This document shows, one piece after another, positions 11,474-21,455 of a DNA stretch of 64,000 nucleotides. Made by a program: the position numbers and the translations under genes. The notes beneath the pieces were generated by a model. That model was not told where the DNA came from. It did not search any database and worked only from the letters and a program-made list of their open reading frames with translations. Positions within the stretch are counted from its first letter, which is position 1. Each line of letters starts with the position of its first letter. Where the stretch lies: positions 62,001-126,000 of the forward strand of contig NZ_MBEI01000049.1 of assembly GCF_001953985.1 (NCBI RefSeq), read 5' to 3'. This DNA comes from Mycobacterium colombiense. GTDB taxonomy: Bacteria > Actinomycetota > Actinomycetes > Mycobacteriales > Mycobacteriaceae.

Positions 11474-11761
11474 GTGAACCACCTCGTGGGAACCGTCATG
11501 CTGGTCTTGCAGATCGCCGTCTTGGTCACGGCGATCTACGCATTCGTGCATGCCGCGCTGCAACGACCCGACGCCTACACCGCCGCCGAGAAGCTGACCA
11601 AGCCGGTGTGGTTGCTGATCCTGGGTGGTGCCGTCGCGCTGACATCCATCTTGGGTTTCGTTTTCGGTGTGCTCGGAATGGCGATCGCGGCTTGTGCCGC
11701 CGGCGTGTATCTGGTCGACGTTCGGCCCAAACTGCTTGAGATCCAAGGCAAGTCGCGCTAG
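11474..11761 (+). CDS. DUF2516-type small membrane protein (Rv0476-like)
   Basis: 95 residues with hydrophobic segments at about 6-27 and 45-82, predicting two to three transmembrane helices. The function is unknown; orthologues follow hbhA across mycobacteria. TACCCT at 11462-11467 lies 6 nt before the GTG, a layout typical of leaderless mycobacterial mRNAs. It is followed 4 nt downstream by the Rv0477 homologue, so the two are probably co-transcribed. Confidence 0.82.
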   Translation: MNHLVGTVMLVLQIAVLVTAIYAFVHAALQRPDAYTAAEKLTKPVWLLILGGAVALTSILGFVFGVLGMAIAACAAGVYLVDVRPKLLEIQGKSR

Positions 11762-11765
11762 TGGA

Positions 11766-12206
11766 ATGAAGGCCCTGCTGACGGCGCCGATCGCGGCGCT
11801 CGTCGCCTTGTCCTGCCCGGTACCGCACGCCGTTGCCGACCCCGACCCGGGCGGTGGCGCGGCGGTTCCGCCCGCCCCGGCCCCGCCGTACATCGACCAC
11901 ACCCAGTGGGCGCAGTGGCAGGGCCTAAGCAGCCTGCGGGTGTTCCCGTCGCCGGCCGGGCGGGCCGCCTCGAGAATCCCCGCCACCACGGCGCCGGCCG
12001 ACGAGGCCTGGGCCGAGGTGCTCGCCTTATCGCCGGACGCCGACACCGCCGGCATGCGCGCGCAGTTCCTCTGCCACTGGCAGTTCGCCGAACTCGCCCA
12101 GCCCGGCAAGGTCAGCTGGAACCTGGAGCCCTGGCGACCGGTCGTCGACGACAGCGAAATGGTCGCCTCCGGCTGCAATCCCGGCGGTCCGGAAGAATCC
12201 TTCTGA
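11766..12206 (+). CDS. Secreted DUF2599-like protein (Rv0477-like)
   Basis: 146 residues. A Sec signal peptide (about residues 1-24, ending HAVADP) is followed by a Pro-rich stretch and a conserved exported domain with [12 protein letters not shown] and two cysteines (FLCHW, ASGCNPG) that may form a disulfide. This is the Rv0477 architecture. Function is unknown. The stop overlaps the deoC start by one base (TGATG). Confidence 0.8.
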   Translation: MKALLTAPIAALVALSCPVPHAVADPDPGGGAAVPPAPAPPYIDHTQWAQWQGLSSLRVFPSPAGRAASRIPATTAPADEAWAEVLALSPDADTAGMRAQFLCHWQFAELAQPGKVSWNLEPWRPVVDDSEMVASGCNPGGPEESF

Positions 12207-12883
12207 TGGCACCCCAACCCAGCCGAGCGCAATTGGCCGCGTTCGTCGACCACACCCTGCTCAAACCCGAAGCGACCGACGCCGACGTGGCCGCCCTGGT
12301 CGCCGAAGCGGCCGAACTCGGCGTGTACGCGGTGTGCGTCTCGCCCTCGATGGTCCCTGTCGCGGTGCGAGCCGGCGCCGGCGTCCGGGTGGCCAGCGTC
12401 GCGGGCTTCCCGTCCGGCAAGCACCTCCCGGCGGTGAAGGCACACGAAGCGGCCCTGGCCGTCGCGTCCGGCGCCGGCGAGATCGACATGGTCATCGATG
12501 TCGGGGCGGCGCTGGCCGGCGACCTCGACGCGGTGCGCGCCGACGTCCACGCCGTGCGCGGCGCGATCGGCGGCGCCGTGCTCAAGGTGATCGTGGAGTC
12601 GGCCGCGCTGCTTGCGCTGGCCGACGAGCCCACGCTCGCGCAGGTATGCCGGGCCGCCGAAGACGCCGGCGCAGACTTCGTGAAGACGTCTACCGGTTTC
12701 CATCCGGCCGGCGGCGCATCCGTGCGCGCGGTCGCGCTGATGGCCGAGACCGTCGGTGGACGCCTCGGGGTGAAGGCCAGCGGCGGCATCCGCACCGCCG
12801 AGGACGCGCTCGCGATGCTGGATGCCGGCGCCACCCGGCTGGGGTTGTCGGGCACCCGGGGAGTGCTCGACGGCCTCGGCTAA
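12206..12883 (+). CDS. deoC: Deoxyribose-phosphate aldolase
   Basis: 225 residues, class I aldolase of nucleoside catabolism. It splits 2-deoxy-D-ribose 5-phosphate into glyceraldehyde 3-phosphate and acetaldehyde. The Schiff-base lysine is Lys160 (DFVKTSTGF), with Asp94 (EIDMVID) and Lys190 (GVKASGGIR) completing the active site. The ATG at 12206 overlaps the preceding stop. Cytosolic. Confidence 0.95.
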   Translation: MAPQPSRAQLAAFVDHTLLKPEATDADVAALVAEAAELGVYAVCVSPSMVPVAVRAGAGVRVASVAGFPSGKHLPAVKAHEAALAVASGAGEIDMVIDVGAALAGDLDAVRADVHAVRGAIGGAVLKVIVESAALLALADEPTLAQVCRAAEDAGADFVKTSTGFHPAGGASVRAVALMAETVGGRLGVKASGGIRTAEDALAMLDAGATRLGLSGTRGVLDGLG

Positions 12884-12901
12884 CGGACTAGATGCTCGCC
12901 G

Positions 12902-13948
12902 TCAGAGGTGGGCGAAGCAGGGGTCGTTGTCGTTGCCGTTCGGAATGGTGGCGTTCCGCGTCGAGAAGTGGCTTGTCACACCCTTATCCGTGACCTGCAC
13001 GCTGTCGGCGTGGATACCCAGCGGGTAGTTCTTGGTCAGGTTCGAGGTGAAGTCGTCCAGCGTCGATTGCACGGACTCCTTGGGCATTTTGAAGCCGAGC
13101 GCGTTGAAGCTGACGATCTGCAGCTGCAAGCCGGTGCCCGACACCACCGGCTTGGCGGTGATGTTGTCCAACATGCCCTTCAACTCGATGGTGCCGTCGG
13201 CGGGATGCGTGGTCACGGTGTTGGTGACGAACGGGCCCAGCACCGGGATCGCGTTCTGCACCGACTCCTTGATGCCGTCACTGGTCCAGTCGATCGTGGC
13301 GTCCAGCGAGCCGAGGGTGCCCTTGGAGTTGCCCGTGTCCTTGAGCCGGACGTCGTTGATGTTGATCGAGAGCTTCATGCCCTTGGCGTCGCGGATGTTG
13401 TTGCCGGCGGTCTGCACCGAGATGTTGGTGTAGTGCTTGGTCGCCTGTTGCCACAGCATCAGGGGCGTCACCCCGAAGGACGCGGTGGCCTGGTCCTTGA
13501 CCTCACACGCCACCGCCTGGGCGACCTTGCTGTCCGCGAGGTGGCGCACGTACAGCTCGGCCCCGATGAGCCCGGCGATGATCAGCGCGATCACGATGAT
13601 GAAGATCAGCAGGACGGACACCGGGTCACGGCCGAAGCGGCGCTTCTTCTTCCCCGTTGTCGCGTCGTCGTGCGGGGGAGTGGCCAGGCGCTCAGTCGGA
13701 CCCGCGGGCGGGGTCGGCGGCGGCGGGTAGCCGGGCTGCTGCATATGCGGCTGGGGCGTCCCGAATCGCTCGGTCTGCCCCGGTGGGGGCCCGTGAGCGG
13801 GAGGCGGCGGCGGGGGTACGTGACCCGGGCCGCCGGTGCTTATCCGCTCGGTCGGCCGCTCGGTTGGCGGCTGGCCGAAAGGTCCCTGGTTGGAGGGACG
13901 GCCCCACTGCGACGGGTCCGGGTTGGGTGGTCCTTGTGGGTTCGTCAC
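12902..13948 (-). CDS. Pro-rich DUF2993 (LmeA-like) membrane-anchored protein (Rv0479c-like)
   Basis: 348 residues. A disordered Pro/Gly/Gln-rich cytoplasmic N-terminus (about 1-100) precedes a basic KKKRR stop and a single transmembrane helix (about 111-131). The extracytoplasmic C-terminal domain resembles DUF2993, a lipid-binding fold found in the mannosyltransferase LmeA. Function in this protein is unknown. The GTG start overlaps the upstream nitrilase stop as GTGA, so the two genes are coupled. Confidence 0.8.
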   Translation of the reverse strand: MTNPQGPPNPDPSQWGRPSNQGPFGQPPTERPTERISTGGPGHVPPPPPPAHGPPPGQTERFGTPQPHMQQPGYPPPPTPPAGPTERLATPPHDDATTGKKKRRFGRDPVSVLLIFIIVIALIIAGLIGAELYVRHLADSKVAQAVACEVKDQATASFGVTPLMLWQQATKHYTNISVQTAGNNIRDAKGMKLSININDVRLKDTGNSKGTLGSLDATIDWTSDGIKESVQNAIPVLGPFVTNTVTTHPADGTIELKGMLDNITAKPVVSGTGLQLQIVSFNALGFKMPKESVQSTLDDFTSNLTKNYPLGIHADSVQVTDKGVTSHFSTRNATIPNGNDNDPCFAHL

Positions 13949-14778
13949 CCGACCGATTCTGCCCTATCAACCTGAGCAAAGTCCGAGTGGTTGCTAAGGA
14001 CTGCGATGTTCTTGCGGGCCTCTGCGACCCTGTCGACATCGAGATCGGCAACCACGAGCTGCGGGTTCGAGCCGGCCGACGCGACGACCTCGCCCAGGGG
14101 CGAGACCACCAGGCTGCCCCCGACCCCGGTCGGCGCCCCCGACGCGGGTCCGTGCGCGGCACCGGGATCGGCCTGACCGGCCGCCGCGACGTAGCTCATC
14201 GAATCGAGCGCGCGGGCGCGGGCCAGCAGCGTCCACTGATCGAGTTTGCCGGGGCCCGAGCCCCAGGATGCGCAGACCGCGATCACCTGGGCGCCGCGGC
14301 GGGCCAGCTCGGTGTAGAGCGCGGGAAAACGAATGTCGTAGCAAACCGTCAGCCCCACCCGGACGCCGTCGACCGTGATCACCACCGGGTCGTGGCCCGG
14401 CGCGACCGTGCGCGATTCGGTGAAGCCGAATGCGTCGTAGAGGTGGATCTTGTCGTAGTGGCCGTGCGACTCGGGGGAATCGCGCGGACCGGCCGCGATC
14501 AGCGTGTTCTTCACCCGCCCGTCGCCCGACGGGGTGAACATGCCGGCGACGACGGTGATGTTGGAATCGGCCGCGACGCGGCGCACCCCGTCGGCCCAGG
14601 GCCCGTCGACCGGCTCGGCTACCGGACCCAGCGGCACACCGAACCGGCACATCGTCGCCTCGGGGAACACCACCAGCGTCGCGCCCGCATCGGCGGCCCG
14701 GCGGCTGTATTCGTCCACCAGCCGCAGGTTTGCTGCCGGGTCCGTGCCGCTGAGGATCTGCGCCAAGGCGATTCGCAT
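13945..14778 (-). CDS. Carbon-nitrogen hydrolase (nitrilase superfamily)
   Basis: 277 residues. The Glu-Lys-Cys triad is Glu40 (VVFPEATMC), Lys110 (HYDKIHLYD) and Cys146 (LTVCYDIRFP). Members hydrolyse amides such as omega-amidase substrates or deaminated glutathione; this one is the Rv0480c orthologue, with unknown substrate. The ATG at 14778 (MRIALAQILSG) is the typical family start; the open frame continues about 96 codons upstream without conservation. Confidence 0.9.
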   Translation of the reverse strand: MRIALAQILSGTDPAANLRLVDEYSRRAADAGATLVVFPEATMCRFGVPLGPVAEPVDGPWADGVRRVAADSNITVVAGMFTPSGDGRVKNTLIAAGPRDSPESHGHYDKIHLYDAFGFTESRTVAPGHDPVVITVDGVRVGLTVCYDIRFPALYTELARRGAQVIAVCASWGSGPGKLDQWTLLARARALDSMSYVAAAGQADPGAAHGPASGAPTGVGGSLVVSPLGEVVASAGSNPQLVVADLDVDRVAEARKNIAVLSNHSDFAQVDRAESVG

Positions 14779-14807
14779 GAGCGCCAGCTTAGGCCGGGCC
14801 GGAGGCC

Positions 14808-15332
14808 TCAGGCCGATTTGGCGATCCACTCCGTGGTGAAGCGCTGTTCGGCGGCGATCAGTTCGGCCAGCCGGGTGCCGATGAAGTTCTCCAACTTGCC
14901 GCCGATGATCGGTACGCGCACCTGGACTGTGGCGCGGAACGTCAGCCGGGAGCCGCCGGTCGCTTCGATGGGCTCCAGGACGGCGCTGCCGGTCAGGTTC
15001 ACCGGCGCATCCACGATCGAACCCACGACCGACCCCGACGCGGCGCCCCCGGTGACCGGCCCCCACGTCTCCTCGCGCCGGATGCGCAGGTCACCGCTGT
15101 GCAGCTGGGTGACCATCCCGGGGAGCTTGTCACTGCGGATCACCTGCAGCGTGACGACCTCGACGGTGTCGTCGTCCCCGGACTCGCCGCCGACCCGCAT
15201 CGACTCCAGTGTGGCGACGTCGACGCCGGACCCGGCCAGCCTGGCCCGCCAGTAATTCGCATCGGTGAAGGCGCGGTGCACCTCGTCAACACTGCCGTCG
15301 TAATCGGCCGACAAGTCGAATGAACGCGGCAT
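14808..15332 (-). CDS. DUF2505 protein (Rv0481c-like)
   Basis: 174 residues, same length as Rv0481c. It matches the DUF2505 family, a START/SRPBCC-like lipid-binding fold (N-terminal [20 protein letters not shown]). There is no signal peptide. Ligand and role are unknown. It is divergent from murB with only 26 bp between the start codons, and lies upstream of the nitrilase gene on the same strand (29-bp gap), so a three-gene transcript is likely. Confidence 0.82.
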   Translation of the reverse strand: MPRSFDLSADYDGSVDEVHRAFTDANYWRARLAGSGVDVATLESMRVGGESGDDDTVEVVTLQVIRSDKLPGMVTQLHSGDLRIRREETWGPVTGGAASGSVVGSIVDAPVNLTGSAVLEPIEATGGSRLTFRATVQVRVPIIGGKLENFIGTRLAELIAAEQRFTTEWIAKSA

Positions 15333-15358
15333 AGCAGGTCAGGCTACCGTTACGGGCC

Positions 15359-16465
15359 ATGAATTCCAGCGGAGCCGGATCGGAGTTCGCCGGTGCGCCG
15401 GTGGCCGACGCGGCGCCGCTGGCGCCACTCACCACCCTGCGGGTCGGACCGACCGCGCGCCGCCTGATCACCTGCACGACCAGCGAACAGGTGATCGCCA
15501 CCCTGCGGCGGCTGGACGCCGAAACGCCCGGCGGGCAACGCGACCCGGTGCTGGTCTTCGCCGGCGGCTCCAACCTGGTGATCTCCGACGCCCTGACCGG
15601 CCTGACCGCGGTGCGGCTGGCCAACGCCGGCATCACCGTCGACGGCAACCTGGTCCGCGCCCAGGCGGGCGCGGTGTGGGACGACGTCGTGGTGGCCGCC
15701 ATCGAGCACGGTCTCGGCGGACTGGAATGCCTGTCCGGCATCCCCGGCTCGGCCGGGGCCACCCCGGTCCAGAACGTCGGGGCCTACGGCGCCGAAGTCT
15801 CCGACACCATCACCCGGGTGCGGGTGCTCGATCGCGGCAACGGCGAGGTGCGCTGGGTGCCGGGCAGCGAGCTGGGCTTCGGCTACCGCACCAGCGTGTT
15901 CAAACGCGGCGGCCACGGTGGACTCGAAATCCCTTCTGTCGTCCTGGAAGTGGAGTTCGCGCTGGACGCGTCCGGACGCAGCGCGCCGTTGCGCTACGCC
16001 GAGCTGGCGGCCGCGCTCAACGTGGCCGCCGGCGAGCGCGCCGACCCGCAAGCCGTCCGCGACGCCGTGCTGGCATTGCGGGCGCGCAAGGGCATGGTGC
16101 TCGACCCGGCCGACCACGACACCTGGAGCGTGGGCTCGTTCTTCACCAACCCGGTGGTCACCCCGGACGTCTACGAGCGGCTGGCCGCATCCGTCGACGG
16201 GCCGGTGCCGAACTATCCGGCGCCCGACGGGGTCAAGCTGGCCGCCGGCTGGCTGGTGGAACGGGCCGGCTTCGGCAAGGGTTATCCGGACGAGGAGACC
16301 GCCCGGTGCCGGTTGTCGACCAAGCACGCGCTGGCGCTGACCAACCGCGGCGGAGCCGGCTCCGACGACGTGATTGCGCTGGCCCGCACCATCCGCGACG
16401 GGGTGCGGGCTGTGTTTGGCATCACACTGGTCCCCGAGCCCGTCCTGCTCGGCTGCAGGCTGTAG
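15359..16465 (+). CDS. murB: UDP-N-acetylenolpyruvoylglucosamine reductase MurB
   Basis: 368 residues. A FAD-binding domain ([30 protein letters not shown]) and the C-terminal MurB domain ([12 protein letters not shown] with the catalytic Ser; [14 protein letters not shown]) are intact. It reduces the enolpyruvyl group to make UDP-MurNAc in peptidoglycan precursor synthesis, in the cytosol. TACCGT at 15345-15350 is 8 nt before the ATG, so a leaderless mRNA is possible. Followed by the cell-wall gene lprQ. Confidence 0.96.
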   Translation: MNSSGAGSEFAGAPVADAAPLAPLTTLRVGPTARRLITCTTSEQVIATLRRLDAETPGGQRDPVLVFAGGSNLVISDALTGLTAVRLANAGITVDGNLVRAQAGAVWDDVVVAAIEHGLGGLECLSGIPGSAGATPVQNVGAYGAEVSDTITRVRVLDRGNGEVRWVPGSELGFGYRTSVFKRGGHGGLEIPSVVLEVEFALDASGRSAPLRYAELAAALNVAAGERADPQAVRDAVLALRARKGMVLDPADHDTWSVGSFFTNPVVTPDVYERLAASVDGPVPNYPAPDGVKLAAGWLVERAGFGKGYPDEETARCRLSTKHALALTNRGGAGSDDVIALARTIRDGVRAVFGITLVPEPVLLGCRL

Positions 16466-16545
16466 CCGCAAAATTCGCCGACGCGCCCGCGGCGCCGGTT
16501 TGTGGTGGCCGGACTGCCCGATTTTCCCCGGTATCTTTGATTTTC

Positions 16546-17874
16546 GTGACCCCGTCCAGCGCCCCACGGCCGTTCAACCGGCGTGCGGCTTTAGCGACCC
16601 TCGGACTGGGTGTGCTTGCCCCCAACGTGCTGGCCGCCTGCGGCGGCACGACCGCGAAGCAGGCCGAGAAGAAAGAGCAGCCCGCACCCCAGCTCAAGTA
16701 CCAGCCCGCCAACGCGACCGAGAACGTGGTGCCGATCGCCCCGGTCAGCGTCGAGGTCAACGACGGCTGGTTCCAGCACGTCACACTGACGAACTCGTCG
16801 GGCAAGGCCGTCACTGGCGCCTTCAACTCCGACCGCACCGTCTACACGACCTCCGAGCCGCTGGGCTACGACCAGACCTATACCTGGAACGGCTCGGCCG
16901 TCGGGCATGACGGCAAGGCGATCCCGGTGGCGGGCAAGTTCACCACGGTGTCGCCCACCAAGAAGATCGGCGGGTCGTTCCAGCTCGGCGACGGGCAGAC
17001 CGTCGGGATCGCGGCGCCGATCATCATCCAGTTCGACGCGCCGATCAGCGACAAGGCCGCCGTCGAGAAGGCGCTCACCGTCACCACCAATCCGCCCGTC
17101 GAGGGCAGCTGGGCCTGGCTGCCCGACGAAGCGGCCGGTGCGCGGGCGCACTGGCGGACTCGCGAGTACTACCCGGCGGGCACCACGGTCAACGTCGAGG
17201 CCAAGCTCTACGGCCTGCCGTTCGGCGACAGCGCCTACGGCGCCGACGACATCTCACTGAACATCCAGATCGGTCGCCGGCAGGTGGTCAAGGCCGAGGT
17301 CTCGTCGCACCGCATCCAGGTGATTCGCGACGAGGGCGTCATCATGGACTTCCCGTGCAGTTACGGCGAGGCGGACAAGGCACGCAACGTCACCCGCAAC
17401 GGTATCCACGTGGTCAGCGAGAAGTACGCCGACTTCTACATGTCCAACCCGGCCGCCGGCTACAGCCACATCCACGAGCGCTGGGCGGTGCGGATCTCCA
17501 ACAACGGCGAGTTCATCCACGCCAACCCGGCCAGCTCCGGCGCCCAGGGCAACACCAACGTCACCAACGGGTGCATTAACCTGTCCACGGCAGACGCCGA
17601 GCAGTACTTCCAGTCGGCGATGTACGGCGACCCGGTCGAGGTGACCGGTAGCTCGATCCAGCTGTCCTACTCCGACGGTGACCTGTGGGACTGGGCCGTG
17701 GACTGGGACACCTGGGTGGCCATGTCCGCGCTGCCGCCGCCGACCGCGCACCCGCCGGGCAGCCAGATTCCCGTCACCGCGCCGGTCACGCCGTCCAACG
17801 CGCCGACCCTGTCGGGCACCCCGACCACGACGACGTCACCGGCCAGCACCGGCCCCGCTACCCCTGGCGGTTAA
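16546..17874 (+). CDS. lprQ: L,D-transpeptidase lipoprotein LprQ (LdtMt5-like)
   Basis: 442 residues. Signal peptide with lipobox VLAAC, lipidated Cys32. Immunoglobulin-like (BIg) domains precede the YkuD catalytic domain, where His in FIHANP and Cys343 in TNGCINLS form the active site. A Thr/Pro-rich tail ends the protein. The enzyme makes 3-3 cross-links in peptidoglycan on the outer face of the membrane. The GTG at 16546 follows TATCTT by 8 nt; the frame is open far upstream but overlaps murB. Its 3' end overlaps the convergent SDR gene by 17 nt. Confidence 0.93.
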   Translation: MTPSSAPRPFNRRAALATLGLGVLAPNVLAACGGTTAKQAEKKEQPAPQLKYQPANATENVVPIAPVSVEVNDGWFQHVTLTNSSGKAVTGAFNSDRTVYTTSEPLGYDQTYTWNGSAVGHDGKAIPVAGKFTTVSPTKKIGGSFQLGDGQTVGIAAPIIIQFDAPISDKAAVEKALTVTTNPPVEGSWAWLPDEAAGARAHWRTREYYPAGTTVNVEAKLYGLPFGDSAYGADDISLNIQIGRRQVVKAEVSSHRIQVIRDEGVIMDFPCSYGEADKARNVTRNGIHVVSEKYADFYMSNPAAGYSHIHERWAVRISNNGEFIHANPASSGAQGNTNVTNGCINLSTADAEQYFQSAMYGDPVEVTGSSIQLSYSDGDLWDWAVDWDTWVAMSALPPPTAHPPGSQIPVTAPVTPSNAPTLSGTPTTTTSPASTGPATPGG

Positions 17875-18607
17875 ACCGGGAGGTCGTGGCCTGGTCGCGC
17901 GGCTTCATCACGATCAAGTCCAGATCGACGTGCGACGGCCGCGAGGCGACAAACCCGATCACCTCGGCCACGTCGTCGGCCACCAGCGGCGTGATGCCGG
18001 TGTAGACGGCGTCGGCGCGTTGTTGGTCGCCGTCGAAGCGGACCAACGAGAATTCCGTTTCGACCGCGCCCGGGGCGATCTCCGTCAGCCGCACCGGCTT
18101 GCCCAGTAGCTCGCCACGCAGCGTGCGGTGCATCGCCCCCTGGGCGTGCTTGGCCGCGGTGTATCCGGCGCCGCCATCGTAAACCTCAAGTGCCGCAACG
18201 GAAGTGACGGTGACGATCAGCCCGTCGCCGGAGTCGATCAGCTTGGGCAGCAGCGCGCGGGTGACCCGCAGCGTGCCGATCACGTTGGTCTCCCACATCC
18301 ACTGCCAGTGCTCGAGTTCGGCCTCGGCGACCGGCGCCAGGCCCCGGGCGCCACCGGCGTTGTTCACCAGCACGTCGACGCGGTCCAATTTGCTCGCCAA
18401 TGTTTCGACCGATGCCTCATCTGTGACATCGGCCACAATGGCGGTACCCCCGATTTCACTGGCCAGGGCCTCAATCCGGTCCGCCCGGCGCGCCACCGCG
18501 ACGACATGAAAGCCCTGCGCAGCCAGGTTGCGGGCGGTTGCTGCGCCGATCCCCGAGCTGGCCCCGGTGATTACTGCGACTCGTTTATTCCTGCCAGTTT
18601 TAACCAT
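17858..18607 (-). CDS. Short-chain dehydrogenase/reductase (Rv0484c-like)
   Basis: 249 residues, classical SDR. The cofactor motif GASSGIGAA is near residue 15, NNAGG near 90, and the catalytic YTAAK near 155 with a Ser upstream. It probably oxidises or reduces a small alcohol/carbonyl with NAD(P)H; the substrate is unknown. Its start is only 35 bp from the start of the divergent polycysteine ORF, so the two promoters overlap. Confidence 0.85.
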   Translation of the reverse strand: MVKTGRNKRVAVITGASSGIGAATARNLAAQGFHVVAVARRADRIEALASEIGGTAIVADVTDEASVETLASKLDRVDVLVNNAGGARGLAPVAEAELEHWQWMWETNVIGTLRVTRALLPKLIDSGDGLIVTVTSVAALEVYDGGAGYTAAKHAQGAMHRTLRGELLGKPVRLTEIAPGAVETEFSLVRFDGDQQRADAVYTGITPLVADDVAEVIGFVASRPSHVDLDLIVMKPRDQATTSRFNRQG

Positions 18608-18630
18608 CGAAACAACCTTAATGAACGTGC

Positions 18631-18642
18631 TAGATTTTGCGT
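18631..18642 (+). promoter_or_regulatory. -10 box for a leaderless transcript
   Basis: TAGATT (18631-18636) fits TANNNT and is separated by 6 nt (TTGCGT) from the GTG at 18643. This predicts transcription starting on the first base of the start codon. No convincing -35 is visible. Confidence 0.6.
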
Positions 18643-18732
18643 GTGCTCCTTAGCGCCCTGTCCAACACCACCACCGCCGCGTGTCTGTGCGCGGCGGGTG
18701 CGTGTTGTTGCTGCGCACTTTGCCGCTCCTGA
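18643..18732 (+). CDS. Polycysteine leader peptide (29 codons) ahead of ROK-mshA
   Basis: GTG start, TGA at 18730-18732. The peptide holds seven Cys in 29 residues: C14, C16, C21-C24 as four consecutive Cys codons (TGT TGT TGC TGC, 18703-18714), and C27. The promoter layout predicts a leaderless mRNA. Leaderless polycysteine ORFs are an established class of cysteine-responsive attenuators in mycobacteria; this one precedes a ROK regulator and mshA, whose pathway consumes cysteine. It overlaps no other plausible gene, and the 54 bp to the ROK start hold a small hairpin (TGGCC/GGCCA, 18746-18760). The peptide itself probably has no function beyond ribosome timing. Confidence 0.75.
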   Translation: MLLSALSNTTTAACLCAAGACCCCALCRS

Positions 18733-18792
18733 CCCCAGCCAGGTGTGGCCAAGACGGCCAGCAAAATTCGGACAAAAGGACGCTCGTGCGCA
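18687..18792 (+). promoter_or_regulatory. Candidate cysteine attenuator: alternative pairings around the ROK start
   Basis: TGCGCAC (18712-18718), right at the Cys codons, is a perfect complement of GTGCGCA (18786-18792), which includes the ROK GTG start. The same segment can instead pair GCGCAC (18713-18718) with GTGCGC (18687-18692) inside the leader ORF. A ribosome stalled on the Cys codons would cover 18712-18718 and free the ROK start. The mechanism is inferred from sequence; the 3' partner is self-complementary, which weakens the case. Confidence 0.45.
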
Positions 18793-20120
18793 CGAATACC
18801 CTCACCCATACCCATCATTCGCCCAGCCGTGCCGTCGGGCATCTGCCCGGTCAAAAGGGCCACCGCTCGGTGCGCCGGCAGATCGTGCCGCCGGCGCTGA
18901 ACATCCCCGACTCGGCGGCCGCCTCCGTCTTCCGGGCCGTGCGGTTGCGCGGCCCCGTCGGCCGTGACGTCATCGCCGGCGTCACCTCGCTGAGCATCGC
19001 CACGGTCAACCGCCAAGTCATCGCCCTGCTGGAAGCAGGGCTGCTGCGCGAGCGCGCCGACCTGGCCGTGTCCGGCGCCATCGGCCGCCCGCGCGTGCCG
19101 GTGGAGGTCAACCACGAGCCGTTCGTGACGCTCGGCATCCACATCGGTGCGCGAACCACCAGCATCGTGGCCACCGACCTGTTCGGCCGCACCCTCGACA
19201 CGGTCGAGACCCCGACACCGCGCAACCCGGCCGGCCCCGCGCTGGCGACGCTGGCCGACAGCGCCCGCCGCTACCTGCGGCGTTGGCACCGGCGGCGGCC
19301 GCTGTGGGTGGGGGTCGCCATCGGTGGCACCGTCGACAGCGGCACCGGCCAGGTGGACCACCCGCGGCTGGGCTGGCGCCAGGCGCCGGTCGGGCAGGTG
19401 CTGGCCGACGCGCTGGGCCTGCCAGTGTCGGTGGCGTCGCACGTCGACGCCATGGCCGGCGCCGAGCTGCTGCTGGGCATGCGACGCTTCCTGCCCAGCT
19501 CGCCGACCAGCTTGTACGTCTACGCCCGCGAGACCGTGGGCTACGCGCTGGTGATCGGCGGGCGGGTGCACGTGCCGGCCAGCGGACCCGGCACTATCGC
19601 GACCCTGCCGGCCCACTCCGAGCTGCTCGGCGGCACCGGTCAGCTGGAGTCGACCGTCAGCGACGAGGCCGTCGTGGCCGTCGCCCGCCAGCAACGCATC
19701 CTGCCGTTCGCCCCGGCGAACCGCGTCAACGGCTCCGCCACCGGCATCTCCGAGCTGCTGCGGGTGGCGCGGGCCGGCAACCAGCAGGCCAAGGACCTGC
19801 TCGCCGAGCGGGGCCGCGTGCTCGGCGAGGCGGTGGCGTTGCTGCGCGACATGCTCAACCCCGACGAGCTGGTGGTCGGCGGGCAGGCTTTCACCGAATA
19901 CCCCGAGGCGATGGAGCAGGTGGAGGCGGCCTTCGCGGAACGCTCCGTGCTGGGGCCCCGCGACATCCGCCTCACCGCCTTCGGCAACCGGGTGCAGGAG
20001 GCCGGCGCGGGCACCGTCTCGCTGTCCGGGCTGTACGCCGACCCGCTGGGTGCGATGCGGCGCGCCGGGGCGCTGGATGGTCGGCTGCACGACGTGGCTC
20101 GCGACGAGTCGTCCGCCTGA
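18786..20120 (+). CDS. ROK-family transcriptional regulator (Rv0485-like)
   Basis: 444 residues. An N-terminal winged helix-turn-helix (about residues 45-95; VTSLSIATVNRQVIALLEAGLL) is followed by a ROK sugar-kinase-like domain (about 115-420). The kinase-type motifs are degenerate, as usual in ROK repressors. The M. tuberculosis orthologue Rv0485 influences expression of pe13/ppe18. GTG start with AAAAGGA 5 nt upstream. mshA follows after 60 bp on the same strand, so they are likely one operon behind the polycysteine leader. Confidence 0.88.
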   Translation: MRTNTLTHTHHSPSRAVGHLPGQKGHRSVRRQIVPPALNIPDSAAASVFRAVRLRGPVGRDVIAGVTSLSIATVNRQVIALLEAGLLRERADLAVSGAIGRPRVPVEVNHEPFVTLGIHIGARTTSIVATDLFGRTLDTVETPTPRNPAGPALATLADSARRYLRRWHRRRPLWVGVAIGGTVDSGTGQVDHPRLGWRQAPVGQVLADALGLPVSVASHVDAMAGAELLLGMRRFLPSSPTSLYVYARETVGYALVIGGRVHVPASGPGTIATLPAHSELLGGTGQLESTVSDEAVVAVARQQRILPFAPANRVNGSATGISELLRVARAGNQQAKDLLAERGRVLGEAVALLRDMLNPDELVVGGQAFTEYPEAMEQVEAAFAERSVLGPRDIRLTAFGNRVQEAGAGTVSLSGLYADPLGAMRRAGALDGRLHDVARDESSA

Positions 20121-20180
20121 CGCGACTTTGTGTCCAGCGCGCTTGGGCTGGCGGAGAACCCATCCTGTAAAGATGACAGG

Positions 20181-21455
20181 GTGCGGCACGATGAGGTTTT
20201 CCGGCTGAATGAACCACGCCGGGTCGCCGTGTTGGCGGTCCACACCTCACCACTGGCCCAGCCCGGCACCGGCGACGCGGGCGGCATGAACGTCTATGTG
20301 CTGCAGACCGCGCTGCATCTGGCGCGGCGGGGCATCGAGGTGGAGATCTTCACCCGCGCGACCGCCTCCGCCGACCCGCCGGTCTCCCGGGTGGCGCCCG
20401 GGGTGCTGGTCCGCAACGTCGTGGCGGGCCCGTTCGAAGGCCTCGACAAATACGACCTGCCCACCCAGCTGTGCGCGTTCGCCGCCGGGGTGTTGCGCGC
20501 CGAGGCATCGCACGAGCCCGGCTACTACGACATCGTGCACTCGCACTATTGGCTGTCCGGACAGGTCGGCTGGCTGGCACGGGACCGCTGGGCAGTGCCG
20601 TTGGTGCACACCGCGCACACGCTCGCCGCGGTCAAGAATGCCGCGCTGGCCAAGGGGGATTCGCCCGAGCCGCCGCTGCGCACGGTCGGCGAGCAGCAGG
20701 TCGTCGACGAGGCGGACCGGCTGATCGTCAACACCGACGACGAAGCCAAGCAGCTGATCTCGATTCACCACGCCGACCCGGCGAGGATCGACGTCGTCCA
20801 TCCCGGAGTGGACCTCGACGTGTTCCGGCCCGGCGACCGCGGGGCCGCCCGGGCCGCCCTGGGCCTGCCGCTCGACGAAGACATCGTGGCGTTCGTCGGC
20901 CGGATCCAGCCGCTGAAGGCGCCCGACATCGTGTTGCGCGCCGCCGCGCAACTGCCCGGCGTGCGCATCGTGGTGGCCGGCGGGCCCTCGGGCAGCGGGC
21001 TGGCCTCCCCGGACGGATTGGTGCGGCTGGCCGACGAACTCGGCATCACCGAGCGCGTGACGTTCCTGCCCCCGCAGTCGCGCCCGAACCTGGCCACGCT
21101 GTTCCAGGCGGCCAATCTCGTTGCGGTGCCCAGCTATTCGGAGTCCTTCGGCTTGGTCGCCCTCGAGGCGCAGGCGTGCGGGACGCCGGTGGCCGCGGCC
21201 GCGGTCGGCGGGCTGCCGGTGGCCGTGCGGGACGGGGTGACCGGCACGCTGGTGGCCGGGCACGACGTCGGGCGGTGGGCGGATGCGCTGCGCCGGCTGC
21301 TGCGGTTGCCCGCGCCGCAAGCCGAGGAGATGGCCCGCGCGGCGGCCGCGCACGCCGCCACGTTTTCCTGGGACCACACCACCGACGCGCTGTTGGCCAG
21401 CTATCGGCGCGCGATCCGCGAGTACATCGACGAGCGCCGGGACGTGGGCGCATGA
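20181..21455 (+). CDS. mshA: MshA, D-inositol-3-phosphate glycosyltransferase
   Basis: 424 residues, GT-B fold. N-terminal acceptor domain with [12 protein letters not shown]-terminal UDP-GlcNAc domain with [12 protein letters not shown] and the EX7E motif ([15 protein letters not shown]). It transfers GlcNAc from UDP-GlcNAc to 1L-myo-inositol 1-phosphate, the first step of mycothiol synthesis. The GTG at 20181 is chosen; the frame opens 17 codons earlier. The N-terminus is shorter than the annotated M. tuberculosis protein and the C-terminal extension is absent. The stop overlaps the next gene as ATGA. Confidence 0.94.
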   Translation: MRHDEVFRLNEPRRVAVLAVHTSPLAQPGTGDAGGMNVYVLQTALHLARRGIEVEIFTRATASADPPVSRVAPGVLVRNVVAGPFEGLDKYDLPTQLCAFAAGVLRAEASHEPGYYDIVHSHYWLSGQVGWLARDRWAVPLVHTAHTLAAVKNAALAKGDSPEPPLRTVGEQQVVDEADRLIVNTDDEAKQLISIHHADPARIDVVHPGVDLDVFRPGDRGAARAALGLPLDEDIVAFVGRIQPLKAPDIVLRAAAQLPGVRIVVAGGPSGSGLASPDGLVRLADELGITERVTFLPPQSRPNLATLFQAANLVAVPSYSESFGLVALEAQACGTPVAAAAVGGLPVAVRDGVTGTLVAGHDVGRWADALRRLLRLPAPQAEEMARAAAAHAATFSWDHTTDALLASYRRAIREYIDERRDVGA

